Source: Frankia nepalensis | GTDB taxonomy: Bacteria > Actinomycetota > Actinomycetes > Frankiales > Frankiaceae | DNA: 41,461 bases | Assembly (NCBI RefSeq): GCF_016786325.1 | Contig: NZ_JADWYU010000120.1 | Coordinates: 1 to 41,461, forward strand | Reading direction: 5' to 3' | Part shown: piece by piece, positions 15,301-25,971 of the stretch | How positions within the stretch are numbered: position 1 is the first letter of the stretch | Layout: the number at the start of each line of letters is the position of its first letter | Made by a program: the position numbers and the translations under genes | The notes under the pieces: model-generated | The model's database searches: none | What the model was told of the DNA's origin: nothing | The model's input: the letters and a program-made list of their open reading frames with translations, nothing else

Positions 15301-18300
15301 GCGGACGACCCGGCGCAGCCCGGCGGGCGGCGGCTCGTCGCCTACGTCGTCCCCGCCGAGCCGACGGCCGCCGACCGGGCGGCCGCCGAGGCCGACCAGG
15401 TCGGCGAGTGGCGGCAGGTCTACACCGACGAGTACACGGCGATCCCCACCGCCCTCACCAGGGAGGATTTCGCCGGCTGGGACTCCAGCTACGACGGCCA
15501 GCCGATCCCGGTCGAGGAGATGCGGGAGTGGCGCGCGGCGACCGTCGCGCGGATCCGGGAGCTCGCGCCCCGCCGCGTGCTGGAGATCGGCGTCGGCACC
15601 GGCCTGCTGCTCGGGCAGCTCGCGCCGGGGTGCGAGAGCTACTGGGGCACGGACTTCGCGGCGCCGGTGCTCGAGAAGCTGCGCGCCGAGCTCGACGCGG
15701 ACCCGGCCCGCTTCGGCGCGGTCGAGCTGCGCCACCGGCCGGCGCACGACCTGACCGGGCTGCCGACCGGCTACTTCGACACGGTCGTGCTCAACTCCGT
15801 CGCCCAGTACTTCCCCGGCGCCGAGTACCTGCGCCGGGTGCTCACCGGCGTCTTCGGGCTGCTCGCCCCGGGCGGCGCGGTGTTCGTCGGAGACGTGCGT
15901 GACCTGGGCCGGCTGCCCGTCCTGCACACCGCGATCGAGCTCGCCCGCGCCGGCGGCGGCGCCGTCCCGGCCGCCCGGCTCGTGGCCGCCGTCGACCGCC
16001 GGGTGGCGCTGGAGAAGGAGCTGGTCCTGGCGCCCGAGTTCTTCACGGCGTTCGGCGCCGAGCACTACGCGGCGGTGTCGGTACGTGTCAAGCGAGGCCT
16101 GGCCAGCAACGAGCTCAGCCGGCACCGGTTCGACGTGGTGCTGAGCCCGCGTCCGGCGAGCCCACCGGTGTCACTGGCCGCCGCCCCCGCGCTGGTCTGG
16201 GGGGAGCGGATCGCGGACCTCGACGGGCTCGCCGCCCTGCTGGCCACGGACCGGCCCGCCGCGCTGCGCCTGACGAGGCTGCCGGACGCCCGGGTGGCCG
16301 ACGAGGTCGCCGCGGCCGTCGCGCTCGGCACGGTGGCGGCCGAGCCAGCCGCCGGCCGGGCCGTCGACCCGGAGCGGCTGTGCCTGCTCGCCGAGCGTCT
16401 CGGCTACGAGCCGCTGGTCACCCGCGCCGCCGCCGGGCCGGGCCTGCTCGACGCGGTGCTCCTGCGCGCCGGCGCGGCCGGAGCCGGCCCGCGCGCCGAC
16501 GTCTACCTTCCTGACGCCCGCTTTCCTGACGCCCGTCCTGTCGAGGCCCGTCCCGCCGGCGGCCCGGTGCCCGCCGGCCGGGCGCGGGTCGCGAACGACC
16601 CGACGTCCGCCCGGCACACCGCCGAGCTCGTCGGGCGGCTGCGCGGTGACCTCGGCGTCGAGCTGCCCGACTATCTCGTCCCCGCCGCCTTCGTGCCGCT
16701 GGCCCGGATCCCGCTGACGACCAACGGCAAGCTCGACGTCGCGGCGCTGCCGCCGGCCGAGCCCGCCGTGGCCCGCGGCTCATCCCGGCCGCCGTCCACC
16801 CCGGTGGAGGAGACCCTCTGCGCGCTGTTCGCCGACGTGCTGGGGCTGCCCGAGACCGGCGTCGACGACGACTTCTTCGCCCTCGGTGGCCACTCGCTGC
16901 TCGCCACCCGGCTGGTCAGCCGGATCCGCGGCGCGCTCGGCGTGGACCTGGCGATCCGCGACCTGTTCGAGGCGCCGACCGTCGCCGCGCTCGCGCCGCG
17001 GGCCACTCCCGCGGCCGGCGCCGACGTCGCCGGCGAGGCCGGCGGCGGTTCCGCCGGGGCCAGCGCGGCGACGGCCGCGCCCGGGGCCGCGCGGCCGCGG
17101 CCGACCCGGGCCGCCCGCGAGCCAGGCGAACGGATCCCCCTGTCACCCGCGCAGCGCCGCCTCTGGCTGGTCGACCGGTTCGCGGAAGGCACCAACGCCT
17201 ACAACTACCCGCTGGTGATCGAGCTCGCCGGGCAGGTCGACCTAGCCGCCCTGGCGGCCGCCGTCGGCGACGTGATCGACCGGCACGAGATCCTGCGGAC
17301 CGTCATCGCCGAGCACGACGGTGAGCCGTACCAGCTCGTCGGTGACCCGGGCGCCGTCCGGCCCGAGGTGACGGCGCTCGACTGCGCGCCCGAACAGGTC
17401 ACCGAGCGGGTCAGGGCGGCGGCGTCCGCGCCGTTCGACCTGCGGACCGATCCGCCGCTGCGGCTGACCGTGCTGCGCCCCGGCCCGGCCAGCACGGTGC
17501 TGGTGATCGTGCTGCACCACATCGCGACCGACGAGTGGTCCGACCGCCCGTTCCTGCTCGACCTGGACGCCGCCTACGCCGCCCGGCTGGCCGGGAGGGC
17601 GCCGAGCCTTCCCCCGCTGGCGGTCCAGTACGCCGACTACACCCGCTGGCAGCGTGAGCTGCTCGGCGACCCGGCCGACCCGGGCAGCCGCGCGGCCCGC
17701 CAGCTCGGGTTCTGGGCGGAGGCGCTGGCCGGGCTGCCGGACGAGATCCCGCTGCCGCTGGACCGGCCCCGCCCGCCGGTGCGCGCCGGCGCGGGCGGGC
17801 GGGAGACCCGCGAGCTGCCCGTGGCGACGGTGGCCGCCCTGCGCGCCCTGTGCGCCCGGACGGGGACGAGCATGTCGATGCTCGCGCACGCGGCCGTCGC
17901 GGCCCTGCTGCACCGGCTGGGCGCCGGCGACGACATTCCCGTCGGCGTGCCGATCGCCGGGCGCACCGACGAGGCCCTCGAGCCGCTGGTCGGGTTCTTC
18001 GTCAACACCCTGGTCCCGCGGTCCGACCTGTCGGGAGACCCCACCTTCGTCGAGCTGCTGGCGAGGACTCGCCGCGCCGACCTCGCGGCGTTCGATCACC
18101 AGGACGTCCCGTTCGAGGACGTGGTCGCCGCCCTCAACCCGCGCCGCGTCGCCGGCCGCAACCCGCTGTTCCAGGTGATGGCCGGCTACCACCACCTCAC
18201 CGACGACGACCGGCGGCTGTTCGGCCTGCCGGCGAGCTGGCCGGACCCGGACTTCCACGTCGTCAAGTTCGACCTGGACATCACCTTCGTGGACCGGGCC

Positions 18301-21300
18301 GCCCGCGACCAGGTCACGGTGCTGGTCGAGTACGCGCTCGACGTCCTGGACGCGCCGACCGCCGCCAGGATCGCCGACCGGCTGGTCGCCCTGCTCGACG
18401 CGGCCGGCGCCGACCCGGACCGGCCGGTCAGCCGGCTGCCACTCGTCGGGGCCGGCGAGCGGGCCGCCGCGCTGGCCGCCGCGACCGGCGCGGTGCTCGA
18501 TGCGTCGCCGGCCGATGCGTCGCCGGCCGGGGTGCCGGAGCTGCTCGCCCTGGCGGCGGCCGCCCACCCGGAGCGGGTCGCCCTGGTCACCGGCGGGCGG
18601 CGGCTGACCTTCGGCGAGCTCGCCGCCCAGGCGAACCGGCTCGCCCGGCTGCTCGCCGACCCGGCGGCCGGCCGGGCGGGGGGCCTGGCCGCGGGGGAGG
18701 CCGGCGAACCGGTGGTGGCGCTCGCGCTGCCACGGGAACTGATGGTCCCCGCGATCTTCGGGGCGCTCGCCGCCGGCGCCGCCTACCTGCCGCTCGACCA
18801 CGACCAGCCGGAGGAGCGGCTGGCCTTCCTGCTCGCCGACGCCGCGCCCGCCGTCGTCGTCACCACCACGGAGCTCGCCGGCCGGCTGCCCGCGGCCACG
18901 GACGCGGTCACCGTTCTCCTGGACGAGGCGGAGACCCGGACGCGCCTCGCCGCGCTCCCCGGCACCCCGCCCGACCTCCCGTCCGCCGCCGCGACCGGCG
19001 GGCCCCCGGCCGGGGCGGCCTACGTCCTCTACACCTCCGGCTCGACCGGCCGGCCGAAGGCCGTCGTCGGCACCCACGGGGGCCTGGCCAACCTGTTCGC
19101 CGCGCAGCGCGCCGACGTCATCGACCCGGCCAGCCGCGCCGCCGGCGGGAGCGTCCTGCGCGTCGCGCACGCGGCGCCGTTCGGCTTCGACGCGTCCTGG
19201 GAGCCGCTGCTGTGGCTGCTCGCCGGCCACGAGCTGCACGTGGTGGACGAGGCCACGCTGCGGGACCCGGCCGTGTTCGCCGGCTACGTCACCACCGAGC
19301 GGGTCGAGGTCGTCGACGTCACCCCGAGCTATCTGGCCGAGCTCGCGCGGCACGGCTTCCTCGAGCCGGGCACGCACCGGCCGAGCGTGCTCGTGGTCGG
19401 CGGGGAGGCGACCCCGGCGGCGCTGTGGGAACGGCTGCGGGCACTCGACGGCACCGCCGTCCACAACCTGTACGGGCCAACCGAGTACACCGTGGACGCC
19501 TACGGCTGGCACTCCGCTGGCCGGCCGGGAGCGGCGGACCCGCCCGGCACCCCGGCGGAGTGGGCCGCGCCCGTCGCCAACACGCGGGTGTACGTGCTGG
19601 ACGCCGCGCTGGAGCCCGCGCCGGACGGGGTCCCCGGTGAGCTGTACCTCGCCGGGGGCGGCCTCGCCCGCGGCTACCTGCGCCGCCCCGGCCTGACCGC
19701 CGCCCGGTTCGTGCCCGACCCGTTCGGCGAACCCGGCGCGCGGATGTACCGGACCGGCGACCGGGCCCGCCGCCGCGGGGACGGCACGCTGGAGCTGCTC
19801 GGCCGCGCCGACGACCAGCTCAAGCTGCGCGGCCTGCGGATCGAGCCCGGCGAGATCGAGAACGTTCTGGCGGAGCACCCGGATGTCGCGGCCGCGGCGG
19901 TGGTTGCCCGCGAGGACGCCCCGGGCGCCGCCCGGCTCGTCGCCTACGTCGTTCCCGCCACCGTCCTGGCGGGCGAGGCGGCAGGCGCGGCTGGCGCTGG
20001 CGACGCCGCGGCGGCGGTCGACCTCGCGGCGCTGCGCGCCCACGTCGCCGCCCGGCTGCCCGCGTACCTGGTGCCGGCCGCGTTCGTCGCGCTGCCGGAG
20101 CTGCCGCGCACGGTCAACGGCAAGCTCGACCGCGCGGCGCTGCCGGCCCCGGACGCGTCGCCGCGCCCGGCCGGGCGCCGGGCACGGCCCGGGCGCGAGC
20201 AGCTGCTCGCGGAGCTGTTCGCCGAGGTGCTCGGCGTCGCCGAGGTCGGCGTCGACGACGACTTCTTCGCCCTCGGCGGGCACTCGCTGCTGGTGATGCG
20301 GCTGCGCGGCCGGATCCGGACGGTCCTCGGCGTGGACGTGGCGCCGCGGGCGGTGTTCGACGCGCCGACCGTCGCCGGCCTGGTGGGCCAGCTCGACGCC
20401 ACCCGGGCCGCGTGGCCCGCGCTCGCCGCCGATCCCGGCCAGCCTGATCCCGGCCAGCCCGCCCCGCTGTCCTGGGCGCAGCGCCGGATGTGGGTGCTCG
20501 GCCAGGTCGCCGGCCCGAGCCCGGCCTACAACATCCCGATCACCTGGCGGCTCACGGGCCCGCTCGACGTCGACGCGCTGCGGCTGGCGGTGTCCGACGT
20601 GGTCGGTCGGCACGAGGTGTTGCGCACCGTGTTCCCCGCGCCGGACGGGGACCCGGTCGGGCGGGTCGTCGCCGCGGCCGAGGCGCGGGTCCCGTTCGTG
20701 GTGGAGGACGTCGAGCCGGACCGGCCGGACGCGCTGGCGCACCGGCTGGCGGCCGCCGCCGCGCACCCGTTCGACCTCGAGACCGAGATCCCGGTCCGGG
20801 TGACCGTGCTCCGGCTTGGGCCGGCGCTGCGCGTCGTCCAGTTCCTGGTGCACCACATCGCGGCGGACGAGGGCTCCGACCGGCCGTTCGCCCGTGACCT
20901 GACGGCCGCCTACCGCGCCCGGGCCGCCGGGCACGCGCCCCGCTGGGCGCCGCCGCCGCTGACCTACGCCGACTACGCGCGCTGGCAGCGCGCGCTGCTC
21001 GGCGACGAGCGCGACGCTGACAGCCGGGCGGCTCGCCAGCGGGAGTTCTGGCGCCGGACGCTCGCCGGGCTGCCCGAGGAGCTGAGCCTGCCGACAGACC
21101 GGCCACGGCCGGCCCAGCCCAGCCACGCCGGCGGCGTCGTCGAGCGGACCTGGGACCCCGAGCTGGTCGCCGGGCTGCGCGCGCTCGCCCGCGAGCACGG
21201 CGTGACCGTGTTCATGGTGCTGCGAGCCGCCGTCGCGGCGCTGCTGCACCGGCTGGGCGCGGGCGACGACATCCCCCTGGGCAGCCCGGTCGCCGGCCGG

Positions 21301-24300
21301 GTCGACGAGCGGCTCGAGGGCGTCGTGGGCCTGTTCCTGAACACGCTGGTGCTGCGGACGGACCTGTCCGGCGACCCGACGTTCGCCGAGCTGCTCGCCC
21401 GGGTGCGCGCCGTGGACCTCGCGGCCCTCGACCACCAGGACCTGCCCTTCGACCGGGTCGTCGACGCCGTGAACCCGCCGCGCTCGCTCGCCAGGCACCC
21501 GCTGTTCCAGGTGATGGTGGTGTACCTGCCGGCCTCCGACGCGGCCGGCGAGCTCGACCTGCCGGGCGTCGCCGCCAGCCCCGAGCCGGTCAGGACCGAC
21601 ACCGCCAAGTTCGACCTGTCGTTCGACTTCGTCGAGCACCCCTTCGTCGAGCACCCCACCGCCGAGCACCCCACCGCCGAGGACCCCTCCGTTGGGCACG
21701 CCGGGGCGGACGGGAAGGCCGCCGGCCTGACCGTCGGGATCGCCTACAGCGCGGACCTGTTCGACCCCGAGACGGTCGAGGCGCTGGCCGGCCGGCTGCG
21801 CCAGCTGGTCGAGGCGGCGCTCGCCGGGCCGGGGACGCGGATCGGGTCGCTGCCGGTCCTCGACCCGGCCGAGCGGGCACGGGTGCTGGTCGACTTCAAC
21901 CGCACCGACCGCGACGTCGTCGAGCTGACCTGGCCCGCGGCGTTCGAGGCGACGGCCCGGCGCCTGCCCGACGCGGCGGCCGTGGTCTGCGAGGACGTCG
22001 CGCTGACCTACGCGGAGCTGGACGCGCGCGCGAACCGGCTAGCCCGGCTGCTCGCCGCCCGCGGCACGCGGCGCGGGGACGTCGTCGCCGTCGCGGTGGG
22101 GCGCTCGGTCGACCTGGTCGTCGCCCTGCTCGGCGTGCTCAAGGCGGGGGCGGCTTATCTGCCGATCGACCTGGACCATCCCGCCCACCGGGTCGCGTTC
22201 ATGCTGTCCGACGCGGGCGCCCGGCTCGTGCTGTCGACCACGGACCGCGCCGCCGAACTGTCCACCCTGGCCGCGGGCGACTCCGAGGCCGGGCCAGGTG
22301 CCCGGGCCGACGACGACGGCGACAGTGGCCACGCCAACGCCAACGCCAACGCCAAGGCCAACGCCGTCTCCGTCGCCGCCGACGGCGTTGGCGCCGACGG
22401 GGGCGGCGGCGCCGCTGAGCGCGATCGCGCCGGCCGCCGGCTGGTGTTGCTCGACGACCCGGCGACGGTCGCGGCGCTCGCCAGCCACGATCCGGCCTCC
22501 CCGGGCCCCGGGACGGCCGAACTGTGCCTCGACGACGCCGCGTACGTGATCTACACCTCCGGGTCGACCGGACAGCCCAAGGGTGTGGTCGTCACCCACG
22601 AGGGCATCGGCAGCCTCGTCGCCACGGCCGTCGACCGGCTCGGCGTGGACGAGCGCTCCCGCGTCGCGCAGTTCGCCTCCGTCGGGTTCGACGTGACGGT
22701 GTTCGACCTGTGCATGGCGCTGTGCGTCGGTGGGTGCTCGGTCATCGTGCCGGAAGGGCGCCGGGTGGCCGGCCCCGAGCTCACCGACTACCTGGTCGAG
22801 CACGGCGCCACCCACATGATCCTGCCGCCCTCGCTGGTGGCCGCGCTGCCGCCGGGCTGCGCGCTGCCGGCGGGCGGGGTGCTGGTCGTCGGTACCGAGA
22901 TGGTGCCGACGGAGACGGTCCGGCGCTGGGCGCGCGACCTGCGCGTCGTGGCCGCCTACGGGCTGACCGAGGCCACCGTGAACTCGACGCTCTGGGCGGC
23001 CGACCCGGACTGGCGCGGGCCCGTCCCCATCGGCGTACCCGACCCGAACACCCGGGCCTACGTCCTGGACCCGGCGCTGCGGCCGGTCGGCGTCGGCGTG
23101 GTCGGCGAGCTCTACGTCGGTGGCCGGGGGCTTGCCCGCGGCTACCACGGCCGCGCCGGCCTCACCGCCTCCCGGTTCGTCGCCGACCCGTTCGGCCCGC
23201 CCGGCGCGCGCCTGTACCGCACCGGTGACCGGGCGCGCTGGCGCGCGCGAACCTCCCAGATCACGACCTCCCAGATCACGACCTCCCAGATCGACTTCGT
23301 CGATCCGGCAGGGACCCCGTTCGTCGATCCGGCAGGGACCCCGGGGGTGCTGGACTTCCTGGGAAGGGCCGACGACCAGATCAAGATCCGGGGATTCCGG
23401 ATCGAGCCGGGCGAGGTCCAGGCCGCGCTGATGCGCCATCCGGACGTGCGGCAGGCCGCCGTGCTCGCGGTGGCCGACGCGTCCGGCGCCAGACGCCTGG
23501 TCGCCTACGCCGTCCCCGAGGGCGCCGGGCTGGACCCGGCGGCCGTGCGCGCGCACGCGGCCGAGCACCTGCCGGAGTACATGGTCCCGGCCGCCGTGGT
23601 GGCCGTGCCTGGGCGGCTGCCGCTGACCCCCAACGGCAAGCTCGACCGGGCGGCGCTGCCCGCCGTCGACCTCGCCGCGGGCGCCGCTGGCCGCGCGCCC
23701 GCGACCGAGCTGGAGGCGCGGCTGTGCGCGCTGTTCGCCGCCGCGCTCGGGCTGCCCCGGATCGGCGCGGACGACGACTTCTTCGCGCTCGGCGGCGACA
23801 GCATCGTCGCGATGCGGCTGGTCAGCCGGCTGCGCGCGGACGGGTTCCCGCTCGCCGCCCGCGAGCTGTTCCGGCATCGGACCCCGGCGGAGCTGGCCGC
23901 GGCCCTCGAGGCCCGCGCCGCCGCGAACGGCCGCGGCGCCGGGCGGCGGCCCGCCGACGGCGCTCGCGCGGGTGCTCTTCCCAACGGCGACGTTCCCGCC
24001 GGCGGCGATGGTCTCCTCGGCGACGGCGGCCTTACCAGCGACGGCAGCCTGAACGGTGACGACGGTCCCGGCGGCGGCGGCGTCCGGACGGCCTCGGGCG
24101 CCGCCACCGGCGCCGGCTTCGACGGTGGCGACGACGAAGGCACAGGGCTGGCGGCGGCGACCCCCGCGTTGCGCGCGCTGCGTGACGAGGGCGGTGGCGT
24201 CGATGGTTTCTCCTCGCCGGTCCTGCTCCAGGCGCCGGCCGGCCTCGACCTGGACACGCTGGTCGCCGTCCTGAGGGCCCTGGCCGACCGGCATGACCTG

Positions 24301-25788
24301 CTACGGGCCCGGCTGGTCCGGGCCGGCGGCGCTGGCGGTGCGGGCCGGGAGCCGGACTGGCTCCTCGACGTCGCCCCGCCCGGCTCCGCCGACGTCCACT
24401 CCTGGGCGCGCCGCGTGGACGTCCGCGGGCTGGCCGGCACGAGCGGCGGCGAGCGGCGGCTCGCCGCGATCATCGCCGCTCACGCGCGGGCCGCGGACGC
24501 CGAGCTGGACCCGGACCGCGGCGTGCTGGTCCGCTGCGTGTGGTTCGACGCCGGTGCTGGCGGTCCGGGCCGGCTGCTCCTGCTCGTCCACCATCTCGTC
24601 GTCGACGGGGTGTCCTGGCAGGTGCTGCTGGCGGACGTGGCCGAGGCGGCCGCGGCCGTGGCGGCGGGGCGCGAGCCCCGGCTGGCCCCGGTGCCGACGT
24701 CGTACCGACGGTGGGCCGGCCGGTTGGCCGAGCGCGCGCTCGCCCCGGACGTCGAGTCGCAGCTGCCCTTCTGGACGCGGCTGCTCGCCCAGGGGACCTC
24801 GCTTCCCCGGCCGCCCGGCGACCCGGACCGCGGCGAGCCTCGCGGCGGTGCGTATGCCGGCGGTGCGCATGTCGACGGTGGGCCCGGCGACCGTGGGCCT
24901 GGCGACGGTGAGCCCGGCGGCGGCGAGCCGGGCGGGCCGGTCAGCGTCACGCTGACCGGACCGCGGGCGGCCGACCTGCTCGCCGCCGTGCCGGCGGCGT
25001 TCGGGGCGCGGGTCGACGAGGTGCTGCTCACCGCGCTGTCGCTGGCGGTCGCCGACTGCCGGCGGCGCTGGCTCGCCGGGCAGGCGAGCGACGAGCCCGG
25101 CGTGAGTGGCGTTCTCGTCGCGCTGCAGGGACACGGCCGTCACGAGCACCTCGTCGACGACCTGGACCTGTCCCGCACGGTCGGCTGGTTCGCCGAGGTC
25201 GTCCCCGTCTGGCTCGGCCACGACGCCGTCGAGCTCGGCTCGGCCCCGGCATCCGCCGGCGGCGCGTCCCGCGGCGACGCGTTCACCGGCGCGGCTGTCC
25301 AGGATCGCTTGGCGCCCGACCAGGCGGGTCCGGATCACGCGGGTCCAGCTCGCGTGGGGCCGGACCACGCGGCGCTGGCCGCCGCGGTGGCGCGGACCCG
25401 GGCGCTGCTCGCGGCGGTGCCGGACGGCGGCACGGGCTACAGCCTGCTGCGCTACCTGAACCCGCGCACGGCCCCGGTGCTCGCCGCGGCCGGACGGCCG
25501 GCGGTCTACCTCAACTACGAGGGCCGGCTCACCCGCCCCCGGCCGGGCGACTGGGACGTCGCCGCCGAGGACGAGGCGCTGTTCGCCGACTGGAACGCCG
25601 ACCGGCCCGACCCGTTCGGGCTGACCGTCCTGGTGCGCGCGCTCGACCGGGCCGACGGCACCGAGCTGGTCGCCCGGTGGAGCTCCGGCCCGGGCGGGCC
25701 GCCCGCGGCCGCGGTCCGTGAGCTCGCCTCGGCCTGGGTCCGGGCGCTGGACGCGCTGCGCGCCGCCGCGGGGGTCGCCGGCCGATGA
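3358..25788 (+). CDS. Giant five-module siderophore NRPS, C-A-T-C-A-T-E-C-A(nMT)-T-C-A-T-C-A-T-E
   Basis: The 7476-residue protein starts at ATG 3358, preceded by AGAGG. Domain order with approximate residues: C1 73-530, A1 566-1075, T1 Ser1124; C2 1250-1715 (HHIVLDG at 1401), A2 1791-2308, T2 Ser2351, E1 2442-2935 (HHLVVDG at 2577); C3 about 2980-3430 (QVLLWDG at 3116, both His lost), A3 3456-4468 with an inserted N-methyltransferase 4015-4265 (EIGVGTG), T3 Ser4513; C4 (HHIATDE at 4720), A4 5059-5598, T4 Ser5643; C5 (HHIAADE at 5832), A5 6190-6768, T5 Ser6815; E2 to the C-terminus (HHLVVDG at 7078). By-eye codes: Gly, Thr, N5-OH-Orn, Orn/Lys-like, unresolved. No thioesterase follows. Neighbours (a salicylate ligase fusion upstream, a siderophore-binding lipoprotein downstream) support siderophore assembly. 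Linkers carry many in-frame 15- and 24-bp repeats. Confidence 0.95.
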   Translation: MSLSRLTPEPGTSDPARGDDGNGLAGGARSQERKRELLRRRLAAEQLAARRRPSERRSADQPAPAGRIPGHGYPLTPGQLRMWFLQQLDPGGVAYNICVAFDLTGPLDAGDLRRALNAVASRHEILRTTYHATADGQPEQVVHADLAPGWASLDLGAEPAAEGDSLVDAAVTRAARHSFDLAAESPLRLTLLRQADELHTLVLAAHHIAWDDGSWAVFFGELLEHYDRHRRGLPPAETRAGAPQYLDAAAGGAPAPAAGLDYWRERLAGLPEPARLPGDGALTPDGDRGTTGPTASAAGDLSASAAGDLSASTADGGPSGDLVTRRAVGGLARRVRAFAAEHGATPFMALLAGYGTLLHRYSGATDLVVGSPVVNRDRPGADRLIGYFGNTLALRLRIRPSDSFAAVLAHTREVCRGAFAHQDVDLEDVVRAVNPDRTDAVTSLFGTTFAVRARPGEHLGGAAAPELRARRRPVRGGAAQLPLGVVAELDGDELDLEATFLTDRLAAPVAADVLRRFERLLGAALAAPDRPVGALELLEDDERHRLLVEWNDTAAPDPAPGQAASWAELFTRRALAAPEAPAVITSGATLSYGELAARAATLTRHLRALGAGPGRLVALAVGRSADLLVALVGVSRAGAAYLPVDPDHPADRVAHLLADARPALVITTSALLLSLPVPDDVLVVLLDRMADGPGAEAANTPWPDADPATAAYMIYTSGSTGRPKGVVVPHRALSTFLAAMVDGFGLGPGDRVLALTTFSFDIAALELLAPLTAGAAVRLADRDEARDPAWLSALLAAGEVTLAQATPSLWASILDADAVPFPGVRVLAGGEPLPPALADRLTARAGRVWNMYGPTETTIWSTSGPVLAGGGLPSIGRPIRGTRVYVLDTALAPVAPGVLGELYIAGDGVADGYLGQPGLTASRFVADPFGPAGARLYRTGDLARWRVREPAAAGPVTPELEVVGRVDDQVKVRGFRIEPGEIEAVLGRHPEVARCAVAARADTGATRRLVAYVVPAGPGVPRPAAGTAEPLPDGLDRALREHLAAALPEYMVPAAFVAVAELPTTPNGKLDRRALPAPGIPRPTAGARPPVTPAEELLCASFAAVLGLERVGADDSFFHLGGDSILAFGVLARARAAGLALGLSDVFAHPTPAALADRLTTGRPAAEPGVAEHDAASSADLSSTDPSSVDPSSGASAAAEALPAAAGGTVAGEPAPAELAEVAELGQVVELAEVEPADVARWRARFPEMTAVWPLSPLQAGLLFHALADGDPADEPRPPDRPETPGAPDVYVLQFAVELDGRLDRRRLRAAARALIAAHDNLRTAFVTDARVPAQLVLGPLEPDWTEADLSGWPEAERAAESARLADADRLTRFDLSAPPLLRFLLLTTGPGSHRLVVTAHHIVLDGWSLPLVLRELFARYESPPAAPRTAGADAGTGIGAGATAGGRVSSPPSTGYVDYLRLLARQDRDTTAAAWAAALAGLDEPTMLAGDAPAGPAGRAGAADSAGTATVERFADAALTARLARFTRAAGVTLATVLRAGWAVLLARAVGRDDVVFGTTVAGRPPELPGVADLVGLFNATVPVRVTLDRAESAAGLLRRVQAEQGALADHQLLGLAGIQAAAGLGDLFDTLLVLESYPFDRATLLPAGSDLRVVSLDGLDATHYPLTVRVIPGERLRLTLGYAPRLLAERTVTALADRLLALLAAIVDAPETPVGALGAAVAPASAPSVVVTAAGASAADLTAAVLAGTSAGEDAATGDATGDAAADGCVAVDGGADGPARRARPRGATLPELFEEQALRAPTAVAARWRDTELTYAELDARANRIANLLVARGVGRESIVGVAIGRSTDLVVALLAVQKAGAAYLPLDVGYPADRLSYMLRDAAPACVLTVDGARDALPARSGAPLLVLDDPAVLAALAAAPTTSPTLDTDRRALPSSPAYVIYTSGSTGRPKGVVVPHEAVTALFANTDHWFGFDDTDVWTMFHSASFDFSVWELWGPLLRGGRLVVVDQDVARSPEQFLELLRRESVTVLNQTPSAFTQLMAAEADLGGDPSTLALRYVIFGGEALDLSRLATWYARHPDDAPALVNMYGITETTVHVTYARLDRVSAAAAKGSSIGVPIPGLRARILDQHLTPVPPGVAGELYVSGDQLARGYLGRPGLTATRFVACPDGAPGERMYRTGDLARQAPDGGLEYLGRADDQVKIRGFRVELGEIESVLAEHPAVQTAVVLARQDRPGQRRLVGYVVPRPGSADDAADLGATLRRHAAAALPEFMVPAAVVVLDTLPLTRNGKLDRASLPAPDLAAPVTATAGRTAAERTLCAVFADVLGVERVGVDDDFFSLGGDSIVAIQLVNRARRERITFTPREVFQHRTPAALAALAAAVQNGSVQDGSVQDGSGGVSPAIPGAAGAAATATAGDAAAGAPAEPGHDPDGVGVLTPLPVVARLAEWGGPIRRLNQAFLVRVPAGADLAALGAALDAVLDRHDGLRARLLRPAPALWLLRTAAPGTVAVGGLLTRVDIAGLAAPEVRAVVAAESAAAAEALDPDAGAMLRAVWLDAGPAEPGRLLLVAHHLVVDGVSWRILLADLGEAFAAARAGQPPWLAPVPTSLRTFARVFAERAQDPDRLAELAHWTATLTPGAGLTDPTGLADPAGPLEGTELTGGTDGAGHPIDATGGAGRALAGRGGAAGRFADTARHVVEVPPAVTVPLLTVPASGVAAAGTEITDVLLAALRVAVARWRHERGWDGSADLLVDVERHGRAEIAPGLDLSRAVGWFTSIVPVRLPAAAGLDAAETLRLVTERWRATPDGGIGYGMLRHANPLAAATLAAAARPEVLFNYLGRFDADPAADWALAPESDALAAHPDPDLAVGHPLTCDAACVQGADGPTLRATFTYLSTVLPAADAARIADGWVSALRELAALAPAGRRAGQATRQAEDQAGGPAEGPAEGRIDSAGLSPADVERIRRASPAPVEQIWPLSPLQEGLLFHSALDRSGDAYTAQFSLDFAHRLDGDRLRRACEQFMRRNPVLRAGFVSDGLPAPAQVILTGLPAPLAEVDLSGLAEPERAARAAQLADRDRTTPFDVTRPPLFRLLLLHLGDGRDRLVINRQVLLWDGWSGALVIDQLLGLYAADPGGDPGGDGETGQAAGPPAPAASYRDFLDWLARQDTAVATAAWRAALDGLDGPTLVVPAARGLAPVEPGRITVELPERTTAATRALAREAGLTINSVFNAALALVLASATGGDDVVFGTTVAGRPTELPGIDDVIGLFLNTVPARVRLDPAETVADLLRRVQAERVALMDHEYLGLGEIQRAAGHPELFDTLYVLQNFIDEVATDATSARYGITGGTSVDHTHYPLTFVLFPGARITVRLEYRPDVVDAALADALVRRFVALLDTLAADPAAPVGSVQVLLPAERAALAAAHEPPPSGDETPARPGGTDREAADETIADLLAAQAARTPDATALVLSHGWPRTGPGSRRVSYAELDGRVNRLARLLRAHGAGPERVVALALGRSLDMVAALFAVLRAGAAYLPLELDHPAPRLNAMIADAGASLVLATRATAGYLGAVDAPTVAALTVDASATGAPALDGPAHAPDADAPDAGGPGWLVLDEPATAERLAAQDAGELTAAELGGFARGRAGRLDHPAYVIYTSGSTGRPKGVVTPYRGLTNMQLNHQKEIFDPTVALARGSCRIGEADLGGLGRRLRIAHTVSFAFDMSWEELLWLVEGHEVHICDENLRRDGEALVAYCHEHRVDVVNVTPTYAQHLLELGLLADGPTGPGEPAGATRAIGAAGGAAAGAGHRPCLVMLGGEAVSDTLWNRLRDTTGTAGYNLYGPTEYTINTLGAGTADSATPTVGRPIRDTRAYVLDRWLRPVPDGVPGELYVAGAGLARGYLGQPGLTAARFVADPSVPGGRMYRTGDLVRRRAGEANLDFLGRTDEQVKIRGHRVELGEITSALERHPGVAQAAVVAADDPAQPGGRRLVAYVVPAEPTAADRAAAEADQVGEWRQVYTDEYTAIPTALTREDFAGWDSSYDGQPIPVEEMREWRAATVARIRELAPRRVLEIGVGTGLLLGQLAPGCESYWGTDFAAPVLEKLRAELDADPARFGAVELRHRPAHDLTGLPTGYFDTVVLNSVAQYFPGAEYLRRVLTGVFGLLAPGGAVFVGDVRDLGRLPVLHTAIELARAGGGAVPAARLVAAVDRRVALEKELVLAPEFFTAFGAEHYAAVSVRVKRGLASNELSRHRFDVVLSPRPASPPVSLAAAPALVWGERIADLDGLAALLATDRPAALRLTRLPDARVADEVAAAVALGTVAAEPAAGRAVDPERLCLLAERLGYEPLVTRAAAGPGLLDAVLLRAGAAGAGPRADVYLPDARFPDARPVEARPAGGPVPAGRARVANDPTSARHTAELVGRLRGDLGVELPDYLVPAAFVPLARIPLTTNGKLDVAALPPAEPAVARGSSRPPSTPVEETLCALFADVLGLPETGVDDDFFALGGHSLLATRLVSRIRGALGVDLAIRDLFEAPTVAALAPRATPAAGADVAGEAGGGSAGASAATAAPGAARPRPTRAAREPGERIPLSPAQRRLWLVDRFAEGTNAYNYPLVIELAGQVDLAALAAAVGDVIDRHEILRTVIAEHDGEPYQLVGDPGAVRPEVTALDCAPEQVTERVRAAASAPFDLRTDPPLRLTVLRPGPASTVLVIVLHHIATDEWSDRPFLLDLDAAYAARLAGRAPSLPPLAVQYADYTRWQRELLGDPADPGSRAARQLGFWAEALAGLPDEIPLPLDRPRPPVRAGAGGRETRELPVATVAALRALCARTGTSMSMLAHAAVAALLHRLGAGDDIPVGVPIAGRTDEALEPLVGFFVNTLVPRSDLSGDPTFVELLARTRRADLAAFDHQDVPFEDVVAALNPRRVAGRNPLFQVMAGYHHLTDDDRRLFGLPASWPDPDFHVVKFDLDITFVDRAARDQVTVLVEYALDVLDAPTAARIADRLVALLDAAGADPDRPVSRLPLVGAGERAAALAAATGAVLDASPADASPAGVPELLALAAAAHPERVALVTGGRRLTFGELAAQANRLARLLADPAAGRAGGLAAGEAGEPVVALALPRELMVPAIFGALAAGAAYLPLDHDQPEERLAFLLADAAPAVVVTTTELAGRLPAATDAVTVLLDEAETRTRLAALPGTPPDLPSAAATGGPPAGAAYVLYTSGSTGRPKAVVGTHGGLANLFAAQRADVIDPASRAAGGSVLRVAHAAPFGFDASWEPLLWLLAGHELHVVDEATLRDPAVFAGYVTTERVEVVDVTPSYLAELARHGFLEPGTHRPSVLVVGGEATPAALWERLRALDGTAVHNLYGPTEYTVDAYGWHSAGRPGAADPPGTPAEWAAPVANTRVYVLDAALEPAPDGVPGELYLAGGGLARGYLRRPGLTAARFVPDPFGEPGARMYRTGDRARRRGDGTLELLGRADDQLKLRGLRIEPGEIENVLAEHPDVAAAAVVAREDAPGAARLVAYVVPATVLAGEAAGAAGAGDAAAAVDLAALRAHVAARLPAYLVPAAFVALPELPRTVNGKLDRAALPAPDASPRPAGRRARPGREQLLAELFAEVLGVAEVGVDDDFFALGGHSLLVMRLRGRIRTVLGVDVAPRAVFDAPTVAGLVGQLDATRAAWPALAADPGQPDPGQPAPLSWAQRRMWVLGQVAGPSPAYNIPITWRLTGPLDVDALRLAVSDVVGRHEVLRTVFPAPDGDPVGRVVAAAEARVPFVVEDVEPDRPDALAHRLAAAAAHPFDLETEIPVRVTVLRLGPALRVVQFLVHHIAADEGSDRPFARDLTAAYRARAAGHAPRWAPPPLTYADYARWQRALLGDERDADSRAARQREFWRRTLAGLPEELSLPTDRPRPAQPSHAGGVVERTWDPELVAGLRALAREHGVTVFMVLRAAVAALLHRLGAGDDIPLGSPVAGRVDERLEGVVGLFLNTLVLRTDLSGDPTFAELLARVRAVDLAALDHQDLPFDRVVDAVNPPRSLARHPLFQVMVVYLPASDAAGELDLPGVAASPEPVRTDTAKFDLSFDFVEHPFVEHPTAEHPTAEDPSVGHAGADGKAAGLTVGIAYSADLFDPETVEALAGRLRQLVEAALAGPGTRIGSLPVLDPAERARVLVDFNRTDRDVVELTWPAAFEATARRLPDAAAVVCEDVALTYAELDARANRLARLLAARGTRRGDVVAVAVGRSVDLVVALLGVLKAGAAYLPIDLDHPAHRVAFMLSDAGARLVLSTTDRAAELSTLAAGDSEAGPGARADDDGDSGHANANANAKANAVSVAADGVGADGGGGAAERDRAGRRLVLLDDPATVAALASHDPASPGPGTAELCLDDAAYVIYTSGSTGQPKGVVVTHEGIGSLVATAVDRLGVDERSRVAQFASVGFDVTVFDLCMALCVGGCSVIVPEGRRVAGPELTDYLVEHGATHMILPPSLVAALPPGCALPAGGVLVVGTEMVPTETVRRWARDLRVVAAYGLTEATVNSTLWAADPDWRGPVPIGVPDPNTRAYVLDPALRPVGVGVVGELYVGGRGLARGYHGRAGLTASRFVADPFGPPGARLYRTGDRARWRARTSQITTSQITTSQIDFVDPAGTPFVDPAGTPGVLDFLGRADDQIKIRGFRIEPGEVQAALMRHPDVRQAAVLAVADASGARRLVAYAVPEGAGLDPAAVRAHAAEHLPEYMVPAAVVAVPGRLPLTPNGKLDRAALPAVDLAAGAAGRAPATELEARLCALFAAALGLPRIGADDDFFALGGDSIVAMRLVSRLRADGFPLAARELFRHRTPAELAAALEARAAANGRGAGRRPADGARAGALPNGDVPAGGDGLLGDGGLTSDGSLNGDDGPGGGGVRTASGAATGAGFDGGDDEGTGLAAATPALRALRDEGGGVDGFSSPVLLQAPAGLDLDTLVAVLRALADRHDLLRARLVRAGGAGGAGREPDWLLDVAPPGSADVHSWARRVDVRGLAGTSGGERRLAAIIAAHARAADAELDPDRGVLVRCVWFDAGAGGPGRLLLLVHHLVVDGVSWQVLLADVAEAAAAVAAGREPRLAPVPTSYRRWAGRLAERALAPDVESQLPFWTRLLAQGTSLPRPPGDPDRGEPRGGAYAGGAHVDGGPGDRGPGDGEPGGGEPGGPVSVTLTGPRAADLLAAVPAAFGARVDEVLLTALSLAVADCRRRWLAGQASDEPGVSGVLVALQGHGRHEHLVDDLDLSRTVGWFAEVVPVWLGHDAVELGSAPASAGGASRGDAFTGAAVQDRLAPDQAGPDHAGPARVGPDHAALAAAVARTRALLAAVPDGGTGYSLLRYLNPRTAPVLAAAGRPAVYLNYEGRLTRPRPGDWDVAAEDEALFADWNADRPDPFGLTVLVRALDRADGTELVARWSSGPGGPPAAAVRELASAWVRALDALRAAAGVAGR
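3571..6860 (+). other. NRPS module 1 (C-A-T), predicted glycine
   Basis: C1 opens with [11 protein letters not shown] and has [10 protein letters not shown], keeping the catalytic His and Asp but with Asp for the usual Gly. The A1 pocket residues read D-I-L-Q-L-G-M-I-W (from [17 protein letters not shown] and [10 protein letters not shown]), matching the glycine code family seen in DhbF. The carrier has LGGDS. As the first module of this protein it would accept the acyl chain from the upstream salicylate protein. Tandem 24-bp repeats sit inside C1 at 4240-4304. Confidence 0.7.
4240..4304 (+). repeat. 24-bp in-frame tandem repeat in C1
   Basis: Two identical 24-bp units (4240-4263, 4264-4287) are followed by a degraded third. 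They encode S-A-S-A-A-G-D-L-type octapeptides in a loop of the first condensation domain. Confidence 0.85.
7090..12170 (+). other. NRPS module 2 (C-A-T-E), predicted D-threonine
   Basis: C2 has the DCL-like start [13 protein letters not shown] and an intact HHIVLDG. The A2 pocket reads D-F-W-N-I-G-M-V-H, the canonical threonine code. The carrier LGGDS precedes an epimerisation domain with [10 protein letters not shown] and [11 protein letters not shown], so D-(allo)-Thr is expected. C2 follows a module without an E domain, which is acceptable if residue 1 is achiral glycine. Confidence 0.75.
10529..10567 (+). repeat. 15-bp in-frame repeat in the T2-E1 linker
   Basis: Near-identical 15-bp units encode [10 protein letters not shown] and VQDGS in the linker between the second carrier domain and the first epimerase. 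Confidence 0.75.
12280..17000 (+). other. NRPS module 3 (C-A-nMT-T), predicted N-methyl-N5-hydroxyornithine
   Basis: C3 starts [14 protein letters not shown] (DCL type) but its active site reads [11 protein letters not shown], so both His of HHxxxDG are absent. The A3 pocket reads D-M-E-N-M-G-L-I-N, one change from the DMENLGLIN code of N5-hydroxyornithine domains in coelichelin and erythrochelin synthetases. Between A8 and A10 lies an N-methyltransferase domain (about 15400-16160) with SAM motif LEIGVGTG. The carrier is LGGHS. A palindromic repeat insertion lies at 14449-14488. Confidence 0.7.
14449..14488 (-). repeat. 40-bp palindromic repeat element, copy in A3
   Basis: Read on the minus strand, this segment matches 37 of 40 positions of 23280-23319. 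Its core is a 7-bp inverted repeat around a 3-nt loop (GATCGGC / GCCGATC, 14463-14479). It adds about ten residues to A3 between cores A3 and A4 that are absent from the homologous loop of sister domain A4, indicating an in-frame insertion. Confidence 0.7.
17100..20400 (+). other. NRPS module 4 (C-A-T), Orn/Lys-like substrate
   Basis: C4 is of LCL type ([15 protein letters not shown]) with [14 protein letters not shown]4 is clearly a sister of A3 ([18 protein letters not shown] beside [18 protein letters not shown]), and its pocket reads D-A-E-D-V-G-L-V-D. The shared Glu at the third position suggests a basic or hydroxamate-forming side chain such as (hydroxy)ornithine or lysine; this is not an exact match to a code I know. 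The carrier has LGGHS and there is no epimerase. Confidence 0.6.
18500..18530 (+). repeat. 15-bp direct repeat before A4
   Basis: Two identical 15-bp units encode DASPA in the linker between C4 and A4. Confidence 0.7.
21632..21692 (+). repeat. 15-bp in-frame repeat, four units, in C5
   Basis: Four consecutive related units encode [15 protein letters not shown] and TAEDP, near the end of the fifth condensation domain. Confidence 0.8.
22333..22367 (+). repeat. GCCAAC hexamer repeat in A5
   Basis: A short run of GCCAAC-type hexamers encodes alternating Ala-Asn (one Lys) in a loop before core A3 of the fifth adenylation domain. Confidence 0.8.
23251..23343 (+). repeat. Compound repeat with palindromic element, copy in A5
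   Basis: Three copies of a 12-mer ACCTCCCAGATC start at 23251, 23266 and 23281 (15-bp period). The third begins a 40-bp element (23280-23319) whose last 24 bp are duplicated at 23320-23343. The element contains a perfect 7-bp inverted repeat (23289-23295 / 23299-23305) and is the inverse of the copy at 14449-14488. It adds about 30 residues between cores A7 and A8 that other A domains here lack. Confidence 0.8.
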
Positions 25789-25971
25789 CCGCCCAGGCCC
25801 GTGTGCCGCCCCGCGCGCCGCCGCGCGCCGGCATGCCCCCGACCCGGCAGCCGCGCGACTCGGCGGCGGGCGCGACGAGGCGAGGCGCGAAAGACCGGAA
25901 CGCGAGGGCCGCCACGAGGGCCGCGGTTTCGGAAAGCCCCACGGTCGGGGAAACGAAGGAGGAGAACCGGA

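Larger units (their letters stand above)
20440..25785 (+). other. NRPS module 5 (C-A-T-E), substrate unresolved, terminal epimerase
   Basis: C5 is LCL type with [13 protein letters not shown]. The A5 pocket reads D-V-F-I-V-G-A-V-N by eye, which I cannot assign. The A7-A8 loop carries a repeat-rich insertion (23251-23343). The carrier LGGDS is followed by an E domain with [10 protein letters not shown] and [11 protein letters not shown]. The protein stops right after this domain, with no thioesterase or reductase, so another protein must extend or release the chain. Confidence 0.6.

Noticed and set aside
11110-16125. 1671-codon antisense open frame (also 17242-21699 and 4285-7314 on the minus strand)
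   Set aside because: These arise because extreme GC content removes stops from the strand opposite the NRPS. The translations are His/Gly/Arg/Val-rich with no domain, and the plus-strand NRPS motifs are unambiguous.
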